NCBI GenBank assembly: GCA_964549335.1
Contig: CAZJUQ010000024.1
Coordinates: 1-50,789 of the forward strand
Source of the DNA: Sulfidibacterium sp964549335
GTDB taxonomy: Bacteria; Bacteroidota; Bacteroidia; Bacteroidales; F082
Reading direction: 5' to 3'
DNA: 50,789 bases
Position 1 is the stretch's first letter. Each line of letters opens with the position of its first letter. Made by a program: the position numbers and the translations under genes. Below, piece after piece: positions 23,190-31,802 of the stretch. Under the pieces are notes generated by a model, which saw nothing but the letters and a program-made list of their open reading frames with translations, was not told where the DNA came from and did no database searches.

Positions 23190-25838
23190 CTATTTCTTGT
23201 AATATTTATCCCAAAATTTTTGATACCCCTTTTGATCTTTTTCGCGATAAAAAACGGGATAATTTTTCAGCGATATTGTAAAGGGGAAAATTCCGTCGGG
23301 GCTGACGCCCGAAAAAACGTACTCATCATTTTTGATAGCCTGAAAGTAATTGTCGGCATCGTTTTTATTTGAAAAGTTTCCGACGGTAACAATAACACGT
23401 TGATTGTCGAGCATAAGGCTTTTCACTTTAAGGCTTTTCAAACGGAAATATTTTCTGTTGAAATCGGAAATTCTGACTTTCAGAGGTCGTATTTTGACTT
23501 TATCGCTCAATACCACAAACATAACAAAGTGTGGGGAATCGGGTTGAAAGACATAAGGGCTTTTCTCTTCTTCCTTATTTTTCGACAATTTGTTCAATGT
23601 AGCGGTATCGCCTATTCCGTATTCTTCGGCAAGAACCTGAATAATATCTTTGGCCAATGGTGTAACGGCGCTTTGCGGATATTGTTGTACCAGTGCATTA
23701 AGTAATGTGTACATTGTATCGGGCACATCGACTTTACCGAGTGCAACGGCATTAAGATACATAAAACGCGGCATGAGTGCGGTATCGTTTCCGGCTTGCT
23801 CCATACCTTTTCCTGCATATGTAATAACCCGGAGGTATTGTCCTCGTTTAAAAGCCTTGTAAGTTTTTTCGTACAGTTGTTCCGCTTTATTTCTGTTTGT
23901 CGCTTTTTTTATGAAATAGTCGGGGTCGTTAATCAGTTTGGCATAATCGCTGCCGGGATAATTTCCGAGGATAAGGTTTTTGTAGTGTTCGGCATTATCG
24001 TTATCGTGTTTGGCTTTGTAAAGACGGTAAAGAGAGAACCATGTTTCCAACTGATAACGGTTACCGGGGAAACGTTTTTCAAATTCCAGATAAGTTTTAA
24101 AAGCTCCTGCCGTATCGTGCAGTTCTTCGCGGTAAAGGAATCCCAATTTATTGTATGCTTCTATCATCAAAGAGTCCGAAATTTTAAAATCGGCTTCGGT
24201 TTTGGGTAGATTTTTCAAGTAGTAGGCTCTGTTTTCAGGATCGTTGGCACCCGGAATACTGGTGGTATCCTTAGCCGTGGTATCGGCGGTTTCTCCCTCT
24301 TGAAACGATGAGAGCATTTGTCTTTTGTCGGACAAAAACCAGTTGTCTTCCAATTTACGTTGTCCCCATTTTCTCAAAAACTCGGTATAGCCTCTTGCCT
24401 TGGTAGTGGCATTATAAAAATACCAGTCGCGGCTGCCTCCGAGAGTAACCCCCCTGTTTTGACTTCCGGGCGAAACAAATTGCACGCCACCGGCTTCACG
24501 CATCTCCTGTTCCTCTTTTTGCTTCCGCTGTTTTTCGGCTCTGTATTCGGCAATTTTATTATCGATTAAAGCCAACATATCGGTCGAGTCCATTTTCGCA
24601 ACCTTTTGCAAACTGTCTTGATCGTGAATGGTTTGAATGTAATTTACCATTACCGAGAGTGTAGCGGCTCTGTTTTTTATCAACTCCTTACCGGGGAAAT
24701 TTTCGGGCATAAAAGATACTGCCGTATCGTAATAAGCCTGTGAGTAAACATAGTTGCCCGCATCAAAAAACATTTCACCCAGTTTCAATGCCGAAAGTGC
24801 TTTTTGTTTTTTATTATTGGTGCTCGTACTTACCGAAAGTTTAAGATAATCAACAGCAAGGGAATCGTTTTTGTTTTTCAAGGCCACATCGGCAAGTGCG
24901 TAATAAATTTGGTCTAAATAATCCTGGTTTTTAACATCTCTCAACATTTTGTCGAGCACCTTTATTATCTCTTTGCTGCCGTCGCCGTTTCCCGTGTAAC
25001 ATTTGGCAAGATTAAGACGGGCTTCAAAATCCATTTTAAAGGGGGGCGAACTTTTAATAACTTTTCTGTAATACTGTTTCGCTCTTTCGAAATCGCCCTC
25101 TTTTTGATTTATTTGACCGAGAATAAAGTTCAGACGTGTTTTTATTTCCCTGTTTTTGTTTAACTCCAACCCTCTTTCGAGGTAAGAATATGCTGCATCG
25201 TAACGTTTTTGAGCCAGGTACAAATCGGCATTTACCAAAGGCATTTCGTTATAAACATCAACGGGAAAATCTTTTTCGTTTTGTTTTGTGGCAAGCATAT
25301 TTAATACGGCTTCGGCTTTTTGGTACTGCTCCATCTGAATATAGGTTTTTGCAAGCCAAAGCATTCCTTTGTAATGAATGGGGTCGTACGAATAATTTTT
25401 GGCAATGTAATCGAAAACGCGTCTTGCACTCAGGTATTCCTGTTTGTAAAAATATGCTTTGCCCATTAAAAGGTAACTGCGCATTACGTACCTGTTAAGT
25501 TCTTTACCGCCAAAATACATTGAATGCCGTTGAATGGCTATGGATGCTTTTTTTATCGCCCTGTCCATTTTGGGGTTCAACTCTTTGGCATCTTGTTTGG
25601 TACCGTAGTTGTACACCCTGAGTATTTCGCTGTAATCTTCTTCAACTTTGTTTTTTAGATTATCAACTCCTTCGATTTGGCTTTGAACACCATTCCAAAA
25701 AACATTGTAATGGCATGTAACATTATGGTAAGCTCTTCGCGTCCAACTGTTTTTCTTTGTAGAACACGAAAAGGCAAACAACAATACCAGTATTGTTGAC
25801 AAAAAGAGACCGGTTTTATTATTAAAAAAGCGCTTCAA
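23190..25838 (-). CDS. porW: T9SS-associated TPR lipoprotein PorW/SprE
   Basis: An 882-residue lipoprotein (Cys25 in LLFAFSCS) with the conserved mature start NSWTRRAYHNVTCHYNVFWNG, which I recognise as PorW/SprE. The N-terminal 400 residues are TPR-type helical repeats (for example SYLLMGKAYFYKQEYLSARRVFDYIAKNYS and AKTYIQMEQYQKAEAVLNML). A middle charged linker is followed by more repeats and a C-terminal domain with VTVGNFSNKNDADNYFQAI that resembles a SPOR-like fold. In Porphyromonas and Flavobacterium this protein links the type IX outer-membrane translocon to its inner parts and is needed for secretion and gliding. It heads an apparent operon with bactofilin and atpZ. Confidence 0.85.
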   Translation of the reverse strand: MKRFFNNKTGLFLSTILVLLFAFSCSTKKNSWTRRAYHNVTCHYNVFWNGVQSQIEGVDNLKNKVEEDYSEILRVYNYGTKQDAKELNPKMDRAIKKASIAIQRHSMYFGGKELNRYVMRSYLLMGKAYFYKQEYLSARRVFDYIAKNYSYDPIHYKGMLWLAKTYIQMEQYQKAEAVLNMLATKQNEKDFPVDVYNEMPLVNADLYLAQKRYDAAYSYLERGLELNKNREIKTRLNFILGQINQKEGDFERAKQYYRKVIKSSPPFKMDFEARLNLAKCYTGNGDGSKEIIKVLDKMLRDVKNQDYLDQIYYALADVALKNKNDSLAVDYLKLSVSTSTNNKKQKALSALKLGEMFFDAGNYVYSQAYYDTAVSFMPENFPGKELIKNRAATLSVMVNYIQTIHDQDSLQKVAKMDSTDMLALIDNKIAEYRAEKQRKQKEEQEMREAGGVQFVSPGSQNRGVTLGGSRDWYFYNATTKARGYTEFLRKWGQRKLEDNWFLSDKRQMLSSFQEGETADTTAKDTTSIPGANDPENRAYYLKNLPKTEADFKISDSLMIEAYNKLGFLYREELHDTAGAFKTYLEFEKRFPGNRYQLETWFSLYRLYKAKHDNDNAEHYKNLILGNYPGSDYAKLINDPDYFIKKATNRNKAEQLYEKTYKAFKRGQYLRVITYAGKGMEQAGNDTALMPRFMYLNAVALGKVDVPDTMYTLLNALVQQYPQSAVTPLAKDIIQVLAEEYGIGDTATLNKLSKNKEEEKSPYVFQPDSPHFVMFVVLSDKVKIRPLKVRISDFNRKYFRLKSLKVKSLMLDNQRVIVTVGNFSNKNDADNYFQAIKNDEYVFSGVSPDGIFPFTISLKNYPVFYREKDQKGYQKFWDKYYKK

Positions 25839-25913
25839 ACTATCAGATTTGATACATTAACTTAAATATCCAAAAAATATTTTACGGTATTCACATCTTT
25901 TTATAAAAGCAAG

Positions 25914-25921
25914 CAAAGTTA
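25914..25921 (-). promoter_or_regulatory. Candidate -7 element (TAACTTTG) for porW
   Basis: On the minus strand TAACTTTG plus C matches TAnnTTTG, about 75 bases before the porW ATG. The -33 position lacks a clean TTG. Confidence 0.45.
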
Positions 25922-25976
25922 AACTATATTCGTAAATATGAAAGGTTAAAAAATAAGTTTTGAAGTATTAGCGGTT

Positions 25977-26010
25977 AAGAAACCGGGGGGGATTTTTCCG
26001 CAGGTTTCTT
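25977..26010 (-). terminator. Hairpin downstream of the mevalonate/TPR operon, possible terminator
   Basis: Arms AAGAAACC (25977-25984) and GGTTTCTT (26003-26010) form an 8-bp stem around an 18-base loop containing seven G residues. It lies about 75 bases past the TPR gene stop and upstream of the porW promoter. There is no long T tract after it on either strand, so intrinsic termination is uncertain. Confidence 0.35.
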
Positions 26011-26085
26011 TCAAACACACATCAACAACCGGTTCGACAAAACAAGATTTTCAGGTTTGAAGCAAAATCCGTTAAAGTGCCGTTA

Positions 26086-27597
26086 CTATTTTTTCAAATA
26101 AGCCTCCACACGTTCAAGGCCGTCTTTTGCTTTGCCGCGAATGCTGTTTCTGTACTCGTCAAAATCCATATCAAGGCATAACAGATAATATTTTTCGGCT
26201 TTGAAATATTGTCCTTCCGACTCATATATCTGAGCCAGTTTCAGTGCACTGTTGGCGGCAAAATATCTTGTGGAATTTCCGCGTTTCTCAATTGCGGTAT
26301 TATAAAAATATTCCGCTTCCGGATAATTTTTCAAACGGTGGTATATTCTACCGTAACGGTAAAACATTTCAAGTTTATCATCACTGTCGAGATATGCGGT
26401 ATCTATCTCCGACAATGTTTTAAGGGCTTGTGTATAATACCCGCCATCAAACAGGAAACGTGTTTTCAGCAATGTTTTATTTGGAGGAATATTACACTGT
26501 TCCGCCATTTTTTGAGCATTTTTATCGGCATCAATAATAGTATAGCCGTGTGTCAAAACCGAATCCATATATCCGTAATAACCGGCAGTATTATTATTAA
26601 GATATGAGAGCAACGCCCGTTTGTACCATGCGTCTTTTATGTAATTTCTACCTTTGAACTTCGACAAAAAGTATCCGTAATAGAGGTCTGCTTCGGGATT
26701 CAGTTGACGGATACGGCATTCGGCATGCAAATAGTCGAGAAAATAAAAAGGGAAATAATTTTTTTCGATTTTTTCGGCTTCAGACAAAACAATAATTGCA
26801 CTGTCGGTTTGTCCGGTGTGCATAAAGATGGATATTTTCAAATAATCCATTATCAAATTTTCGTAGCCTATTTTATTGAGGTAAGGTTTTAATTTGTTTA
26901 GTGCCGAAATATCGGGCGAAAGGTTAAGTTCGATAAAACCGAGATAAAAGAGGGCTTCCGGAGTAAGATAGTTCCACCGGCTGTCGCTCAAGCCTTTTTC
27001 AAGAACGGAATAGAGTTCGGCTTTACCTTGTTCCACGGTTCCTTCCATGGATATCAGCGACAATATCCAACCGTATTGGTCTGGAACAAGCCCTATCATA
27101 ATGTGCATAACACCCAAAGCAATACTATTCGGCACAAATTCGGGGAACCGTTCGGCATTGCCGGTAATAAGACGGTATGCCCTGTTAATTTCAAGCGCAG
27201 CGGTAAAAAATTGTTCAAACTTTGTTCTGGCAAAAGCCCATTGGAGGTTTATATTCGCCATCATCAGTTTTTTATAGGGGTTATCGTCGGGCAAAAGGTC
27301 CATCTTTTCAAGCCTCATATCCTTTTTTACTTCGAGTCTTTCAAGTCTGTCTTCTTCCTCGCTCAAAAACACCGAAAGAAAATCCCTGTAATTTTCAATG
27401 TAATCGACATATAAATTTCCGGGATATTTCTCGCGTTCCAATGCCAATAACGAATCGGCTTTATGGAAATTCAACGCCAAGACGTTTTTATAGGCAAGTT
27501 TACACAAAACATCAGGCAGGGCAAATACTTTTTGAGCATCCGCCCGCAATACGGCAGCAACCAGCAATAGTGTAAATAAAAGCCGTTTAAAAAACAT
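26086..27597 (-). CDS. Exported TPR-repeat protein of unknown function
   Basis: A 503-residue protein with a signal peptide (MFFKRLLFTLLLVAAVLRADAQ), so it acts in the periplasm or at the outer membrane. It is helical throughout; the C-terminal third has clear TPR units (DKLEMFYRYGRIYHRLKNYP, then AANSALKLAQIYESEGQYFKA). The N-terminal part has conserved-looking segments such as NINLQWAFARTKFEQFFTAALEINRAYRL and GLVPDQYGWILSLISMEGTVEQG, which I do not match to a named domain. It is the third gene after HMG-CoA reductase and the GYDIA kinase (12-base gap). That suggests cotranscription, although nothing in the protein points to isoprenoid metabolism. Confidence 0.65.
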   Translation of the reverse strand: MFFKRLLFTLLLVAAVLRADAQKVFALPDVLCKLAYKNVLALNFHKADSLLALEREKYPGNLYVDYIENYRDFLSVFLSEEEDRLERLEVKKDMRLEKMDLLPDDNPYKKLMMANINLQWAFARTKFEQFFTAALEINRAYRLITGNAERFPEFVPNSIALGVMHIMIGLVPDQYGWILSLISMEGTVEQGKAELYSVLEKGLSDSRWNYLTPEALFYLGFIELNLSPDISALNKLKPYLNKIGYENLIMDYLKISIFMHTGQTDSAIIVLSEAEKIEKNYFPFYFLDYLHAECRIRQLNPEADLYYGYFLSKFKGRNYIKDAWYKRALLSYLNNNTAGYYGYMDSVLTHGYTIIDADKNAQKMAEQCNIPPNKTLLKTRFLFDGGYYTQALKTLSEIDTAYLDSDDKLEMFYRYGRIYHRLKNYPEAEYFYNTAIEKRGNSTRYFAANSALKLAQIYESEGQYFKAEKYYLLCLDMDFDEYRNSIRGKAKDGLERVEAYLKK

Positions 27598-27609
27598 GAA
27601 ATTTGATGT

Positions 27610-28545
27610 TTAAGGGTTTTTTACCAAATTGTTCCACGCGAAGATAACCGAAAATCCTTTTGATTTCAACTTTTTGATAAATTTTTCACGATTTAATTTC
27701 ACTGCAAATAAAACAAAATCGCCTCCCCAGGCTCCCAACGATTTTACACTGCCCTCAATATCGCCGAAATATCTCTCTTTGACCGTCGGCATTTTGAGTA
27801 TTCGCGACATAACCTTTTCGTGTTCGTCAACAATTTGCGAAAAGGTTTCCAAATCGGGAGATGCAATTAATTGCCGGGTCAAAGCGGTAACAGTATGCAC
27901 ATCGGACTTCGAAAAGTGTGAATTTTCTTTAAAATATTTTATTCCTTGTGCCGAATTTTGCTTATTGCCGAGGTAAACAAAATAGAGATGTTCCGCAAAC
28001 CCGGGATTAAAATCCACATTGTGGTACGAGGGTATTCCGTTCTCAAGTTTGTAAAGCAGCGGCTTCCCCGATAATGCACAGGCTATGTCATATGCAGAGC
28101 CGCCAAATAGTTCCAGTTGTAATTCGAAAGGGTTCACACCCGCCCACGTTGCCATGTTAACAAGTAGTGTGGAACTGGAGCCGAAACCGTAACCGGGCGG
28201 AAAGTCGAGATTAGTTTCGGCAATAACGGTTTCAGCGGCAGAAAGAAAAAGGGGGTTTTTGGTTTTTATCTTTTTAAAAATCTTTTTTAACAACAGGGCT
28301 TTATCCCTATCCGATGCTTCAATAACCTCCATTGAAGGCAATGAAAATGCAGCATTAAACCATAAACCGGACGGGCTTTTTGCGTTCCAAAGAAGTTTGG
28401 GTTCTCTGTTTTCCTGCACCGTTGTTATTTTCAACGATTGACCTTTATTTAAAGGAACCGCAAAAGCTTCGGCACCTTCCATAACAAGATATTCACCGGT
28501 AATAAGCAATTTGCCGTTGGCTTTGTAAAATTTCGTATTTGTCAT
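27610..28545 (-). CDS. GHMP kinase of the GYDIA family, probable mevalonate-pathway kinase
   Basis: A 311-residue kinase of the GHMP superfamily. The ATP-binding loop is PPGYGFGSSSTLLVNM (about residues 116-131), equivalent to P-x3-G-L-G-S-S-A. The family-naming segment reads GGSAYDIACA (148-157). The N-terminus KANGKLLITGEYLVMEG is the usual GHMP start that binds the acceptor. Its ATG overlaps the HMG-CoA reductase stop by one base (TAATG), so the two are translationally coupled and the substrate is very likely mevalonate or its phosphate. This is inferred from context; the family has not, as far as I know, been tied to one reaction. Confidence 0.8.
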   Translation of the reverse strand: MTNTKFYKANGKLLITGEYLVMEGAEAFAVPLNKGQSLKITTVQENREPKLLWNAKSPSGLWFNAAFSLPSMEVIEASDRDKALLLKKIFKKIKTKNPLFLSAAETVIAETNLDFPPGYGFGSSSTLLVNMATWAGVNPFELQLELFGGSAYDIACALSGKPLLYKLENGIPSYHNVDFNPGFAEHLYFVYLGNKQNSAQGIKYFKENSHFSKSDVHTVTALTRQLIASPDLETFSQIVDEHEKVMSRILKMPTVKERYFGDIEGSVKSLGAWGGDFVLFAVKLNREKFIKKLKSKGFSVIFAWNNLVKNP

Positions 28546-29876
28546 TAACGGTTCCGTATTTTGTTTAAAAAATCTTTTACCGCCACAAAAGAGACTTTTT
28601 TATCGGCAAAAAACTTTTGTGCCTGTTGTTTTTCTTCCGGTGTTGCATTAAAGTGGTTGAGAATATTAAAGAGGTGCATCTTCATATGTCCTTTTTGTAT
28701 CCCTTTTGTAACAAGCGAACGTATAGCGGCAAAGTTGTTGGCAAGTCCCATTGTCGAGGCAATCATCATAAGTTCTTTGGCATCGGGTTTGCCGAGCATT
28801 TCGAGCGAATGTTTTGCAAGCGGATGCAACGAGGTAAGCCCTCCCACGGTACCCACGGCAAGCGGTATTTCAATCCAGAACTTAAACCTGTTGCCGCTTA
28901 TTTCCACATGAGAAAGACTTTTGTATTGTCCCTCTTTGGCGGCGTAAGTATGTCCTGCTGCTTCAATGGCACGAAAATCGTTTCCGGTGGCTATTGCTAC
29001 GGCATCAATACCGTTAAAAATGCCTTTGTTGTGTGTTGTAGCGCGGTAGATATCTATTTCGGCAATATTTACCGCTTGCTGAAATTTAAAAGCAAACTGT
29101 TCGCCGGTAAGGTTTTCGTCGATATTTTCGAGTTCGTCAAAATCACATTCCACCCAGGTTTTTACCAAACACTCGGGCGTATAGTTTGAAAGTATCGACA
29201 TTATCACGGTACACTCTTCATTACCCAAAGCGGGGTCGGCGGCAAGAAATTTTTTCAACACTTCGGCAAACTCTTCGAGGCATGAATTTATGAAATTTGC
29301 CCCCATGGAATCAACAGTATTGAATGATACTTTTATTTGGTAATAATCTTTCAGTTTATCTTTCAAATCCAAAAGTTCGAAACCCACAATTCCGCCGCCG
29401 CGTTTTTCCATATTTGCAGTAATATCTTTTACCGCATCGCGAAACCGTTTTGTAAGTTCGGGGAATTTTGCACGGAGTTTGTCCCCGTCGCCTTTCCAAA
29501 GAAAATGTACCTGACCTATTTTAATAACATCGACAACTTGCGAGTGGAAACCTCCGTGTTCGGACCAAAATTTTGCACTTGACGAGGCTGCCGCCACCAC
29601 CGAACTCTCTTCGATAACCATAGGCACCAAATATGTTTTACCGTTAATCATCACGTTTGGTGCCACTCCGTAAGGAATGTAAAAATTGGAAATGGTATTT
29701 TCGCTAAACTCGTCGAAAATCTTTTGTTTGCTGTCGTCGGAATGCCAAAAACTTTTCAAAAGCTCTATTGTTTCCACCTGATTATCCATAAGCTCGGCAA
29801 CAATTCTGAGCTTGTCCTCTTTCAGGAGTTTCGAAAATCCTTTGATAATTAAATCGCGTTTCCTGCGTCTTGGCAT
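28545..29876 (-). CDS. mvaA: Hydroxymethylglutaryl-CoA reductase, class II type
   Basis: The 443-residue enzyme reduces HMG-CoA to mevalonate, the committed step of the mevalonate route to isoprenoids. Class II features are visible: the catalytic Glu in PMVIEESSVVAAASSSA (Glu89/90), HNKGIFNGIDAVAIATGNDFRAIEAA with the catalytic Lys and Asp, and the late His in GIQKGHMKMH. It lacks the N-terminal membrane anchor of class I enzymes. Many class II enzymes degrade mevalonate, but coupling to a GHMP kinase argues for the biosynthetic direction. It is the first gene of the operon, with a -7 element 20 bases upstream. Confidence 0.92.
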   Translation of the reverse strand: MPRRRKRDLIIKGFSKLLKEDKLRIVAELMDNQVETIELLKSFWHSDDSKQKIFDEFSENTISNFYIPYGVAPNVMINGKTYLVPMVIEESSVVAAASSSAKFWSEHGGFHSQVVDVIKIGQVHFLWKGDGDKLRAKFPELTKRFRDAVKDITANMEKRGGGIVGFELLDLKDKLKDYYQIKVSFNTVDSMGANFINSCLEEFAEVLKKFLAADPALGNEECTVIMSILSNYTPECLVKTWVECDFDELENIDENLTGEQFAFKFQQAVNIAEIDIYRATTHNKGIFNGIDAVAIATGNDFRAIEAAGHTYAAKEGQYKSLSHVEISGNRFKFWIEIPLAVGTVGGLTSLHPLAKHSLEMLGKPDAKELMMIASTMGLANNFAAIRSLVTKGIQKGHMKMHLFNILNHFNATPEEKQQAQKFFADKKVSFVAVKDFLNKIRNR

Positions 29877-29895
29877 TTTTACTCTTTTTACCGGT

Positions 29896-29903
29896 CAAAA
29901 GTA
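29896..29903 (-). promoter_or_regulatory. Candidate -7 element (TACTTTTG) for the HMG-CoA reductase operon
   Basis: On the minus strand TACTTTTG matches TAnnTTTG, placed about 20 bases before the start codon, so the leader would be very short. The remaining 218 bases up to the DUF4468 gene stop hold nothing I can identify. Confidence 0.45.
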
Positions 29904-30121
29904 ATAATTCTTACAATCCGCTAAAACAACTTTTTAGGGCAGCCTCCTGTTGTCTCGTGCAAACAGGGGTGAAACATACGTTATCCGCACCAAAATCAGT
30001 CGGGTTTAACATTATTTCAATATGCCGTTTCTTAATTAAATACACCTGATGTTAAATTTGTTCCGGGCTTTTAGATAGAGCATTTTCCTCAACAAAGAGG
30101 ACGGTGCGAATGGGGGCAAAT

Positions 30122-30667
30122 TTACCAGTCGTCATCGGTCTTTTTCGGCTCTTCGGGTTTCATGTTCTCTTTCAAAGTATCAATCCACTTATTGATAAAT
30201 TCGGAAATCTGTTTCAGATAAGAGTCCCAACGGGGATCATAATCGGGTGAATTTTTGTCGAGCCAATTTTCGACGGGAAATTTCGAAGCCGTTTTCAGCA
30301 AAAGTTTATTTATGGTATAACGGTATCTGCCGTCTTTAAATTCTATGGTAAAGGTGTAATCTATTGTTCCGCCTATGTGTCTGATACTGTCTTTGTCCCA
30401 ATAATAAACCCTGAAACGGTGTTGTCCGGCTATTTTTCCCGTGTGAGGGTCGCGTATCGACAAAACCCTGTCGGGGTCTTTGTAATATTTGTAAAGCCAA
30501 TAAACACAACGGTTGAACAGTTTTTGCTTTGAGCCCTGCTCATGAACCACTTCCTGAAATTTAATATGTTTTGTTTCGGGGTCTATGGGCAGGTCTATTT
30601 TCTCTTCTTGCTGGGCAAAAGCCGTTGATGCCATAATAAAAAGAAGCAGTAGTATCGCATTTTTCAT
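30122..30667 (-). CDS. Exported DUF4468-like protein
   Basis: From the ATG at 30667 the protein has 181 residues and a signal peptide (MKNAILLLLFIMASTAFAQ). The longer ORF start at 30724 lies upstream of the -7 element and is unlikely. The mature part begins LPIDPETKHIKFQEVVHEQGSKQKLFNRCVYWLYKYY, matching the DUF4468 pattern of a P-x-D-x-x-T-G-x-I-x-x-x-E-V start and a helix with Ala/Trp. Strands FRVYYWDKDSIRHIGGTIDYTFTIEFKDGRYRYTI follow. DUF4468 proteins have a TBP-like fold and are common, uncharacterised periplasmic proteins in Bacteroidota. The tail is acidic and disordered. No function is known. Confidence 0.65.
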   Translation of the reverse strand: MKNAILLLLFIMASTAFAQQEEKIDLPIDPETKHIKFQEVVHEQGSKQKLFNRCVYWLYKYYKDPDRVLSIRDPHTGKIAGQHRFRVYYWDKDSIRHIGGTIDYTFTIEFKDGRYRYTINKLLLKTASKFPVENWLDKNSPDYDPRWDSYLKQISEFINKWIDTLKENMKPEEPKKTDDDW

Positions 30668-30698
30668 GGTGCAAACATTTTTTGTATCCGACTCAATG

Positions 30699-30706
30699 CA
30701 AAGATA
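30699..30706 (-). promoter_or_regulatory. Candidate -7 element (TATCTTTG) for the DUF4468 gene
   Basis: On the minus strand TATCTTTG plus C is an exact TAnnTTTG match about 32 bases before the chosen ATG. A TTG lies about 15 bases further upstream, slightly closer than the usual -33 spacing. Confidence 0.5.
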
Positions 30707-30751
30707 AAGGAATTTGCCGAACAACGGATTGAGCTGCCTGTTAATTATTTT

Positions 30752-31762
30752 TCAAAGGGCGGTTTGTGCAACAAAATTCCTGCCCGTCAAATGTTCAGAA
30801 GGCAGTATTTTAAGGGTTTTAAAATGTTGCAGCAGTCTCCTTTTATTTTTTCCACCGTAGCCTGTTGCATAGTTGACTTGCCGCCCGGGGACTTTAAGGA
30901 TAAGGTTAAAATTGCGGTTTTCACCGGTGATAAGTTTTTTTAATATATCCCACCAAAGTTCGGTGAGGACAAGTTCGCGGAAAGAGGGGTGGAAAGGTCC
31001 GTCCACAAGTTCGTCACCCGAAATCAATCCTTCGGAAGGATGTAAACCCATGCGAATTACGTTGATGTTCTCTTTTTCGAAGTAGCGCAAAAGGTGTTTC
31101 GACCACAAAACGGCTTCGTCCAGCGACAAAGGCTTGTATCTCCCCTGTTTATACCACACATGCAAAGCGGTGTCCTTTATTACCAAGGTAGGGTATATGC
31201 GCGTGTTTGTTGCACCGAAATCTTTTATTTTGCGTGCCGTCTCCATCGATTTTTCCAAAGTATCTTCCGGCAATCCTATCATCATTTGCAAACCGAGTTT
31301 CATACCCTTCCGGAGTATCATCTCCGATGCCTCTTTTACCTGTCGTACCGTATGCCCCCTGAACGAAGCTTTCAATACACCGTCGTTTAACGATTGTGCG
31401 CCAAGTTCCACCGTTGTAACATTATTTTCCGATAACAAATCGAGCACCTTCCCGTTAATGTAATCGGGACGTGTTGACAAACGAATGCCGTGTACCAAAC
31501 CCTTTTCGAAATAAGGTTGTACCGCTTTAAGATATTTTTCCTGTTCCGCTAACGGAATACCTGTAAAATTGCCACCGAAGAAACCCACCTCCACATGCCG
31601 TTCTTTATGTTTAAATCCCGAAAGATAGAGCTCTATTGTTTTTTTCACCTCTCCGGTATCGGCAATATGAATATGTCCCGATATCTTTTTCTGATTGCAA
31701 AACACACACTGAAACGGGCATGCCAACTGAGGTATAAAAACGGGAATGGTGTAATGTTTCAT
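30752..31762 (-). CDS. Radical SAM protein, Elp3-like
   Basis: A 336-residue radical SAM enzyme. The iron-sulfur cluster motif is Cys15-x3-Cys19-x2-Cys22 in LACPFQCVFCNQKK. The following segments VEVGFFGGNFTGIP, IRLSTRPDYI, VELGAQSLNDGVL and LGLQMMIGLPEDT are the usual order in the Elp3/MiaB-like SAM barrel. There is no acetyltransferase domain, so it is not a full Elp3. Related short proteins are annotated only as radical SAM proteins, and the substrate is unknown. It lies 40 bases after the pseudouridine synthase gene, so a tRNA or rRNA modification role would fit, but this is inference. Confidence 0.8.
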   Translation of the reverse strand: MKHYTIPVFIPQLACPFQCVFCNQKKISGHIHIADTGEVKKTIELYLSGFKHKERHVEVGFFGGNFTGIPLAEQEKYLKAVQPYFEKGLVHGIRLSTRPDYINGKVLDLLSENNVTTVELGAQSLNDGVLKASFRGHTVRQVKEASEMILRKGMKLGLQMMIGLPEDTLEKSMETARKIKDFGATNTRIYPTLVIKDTALHVWYKQGRYKPLSLDEAVLWSKHLLRYFEKENINVIRMGLHPSEGLISGDELVDGPFHPSFRELVLTELWWDILKKLITGENRNFNLILKVPGRQVNYATGYGGKNKRRLLQHFKTLKILPSEHLTGRNFVAQTAL

Positions 31763-31802
31763 GCGCTATGAAAAATTTTTTCTCCGCTTAAAGGTACGGT
31801 AA

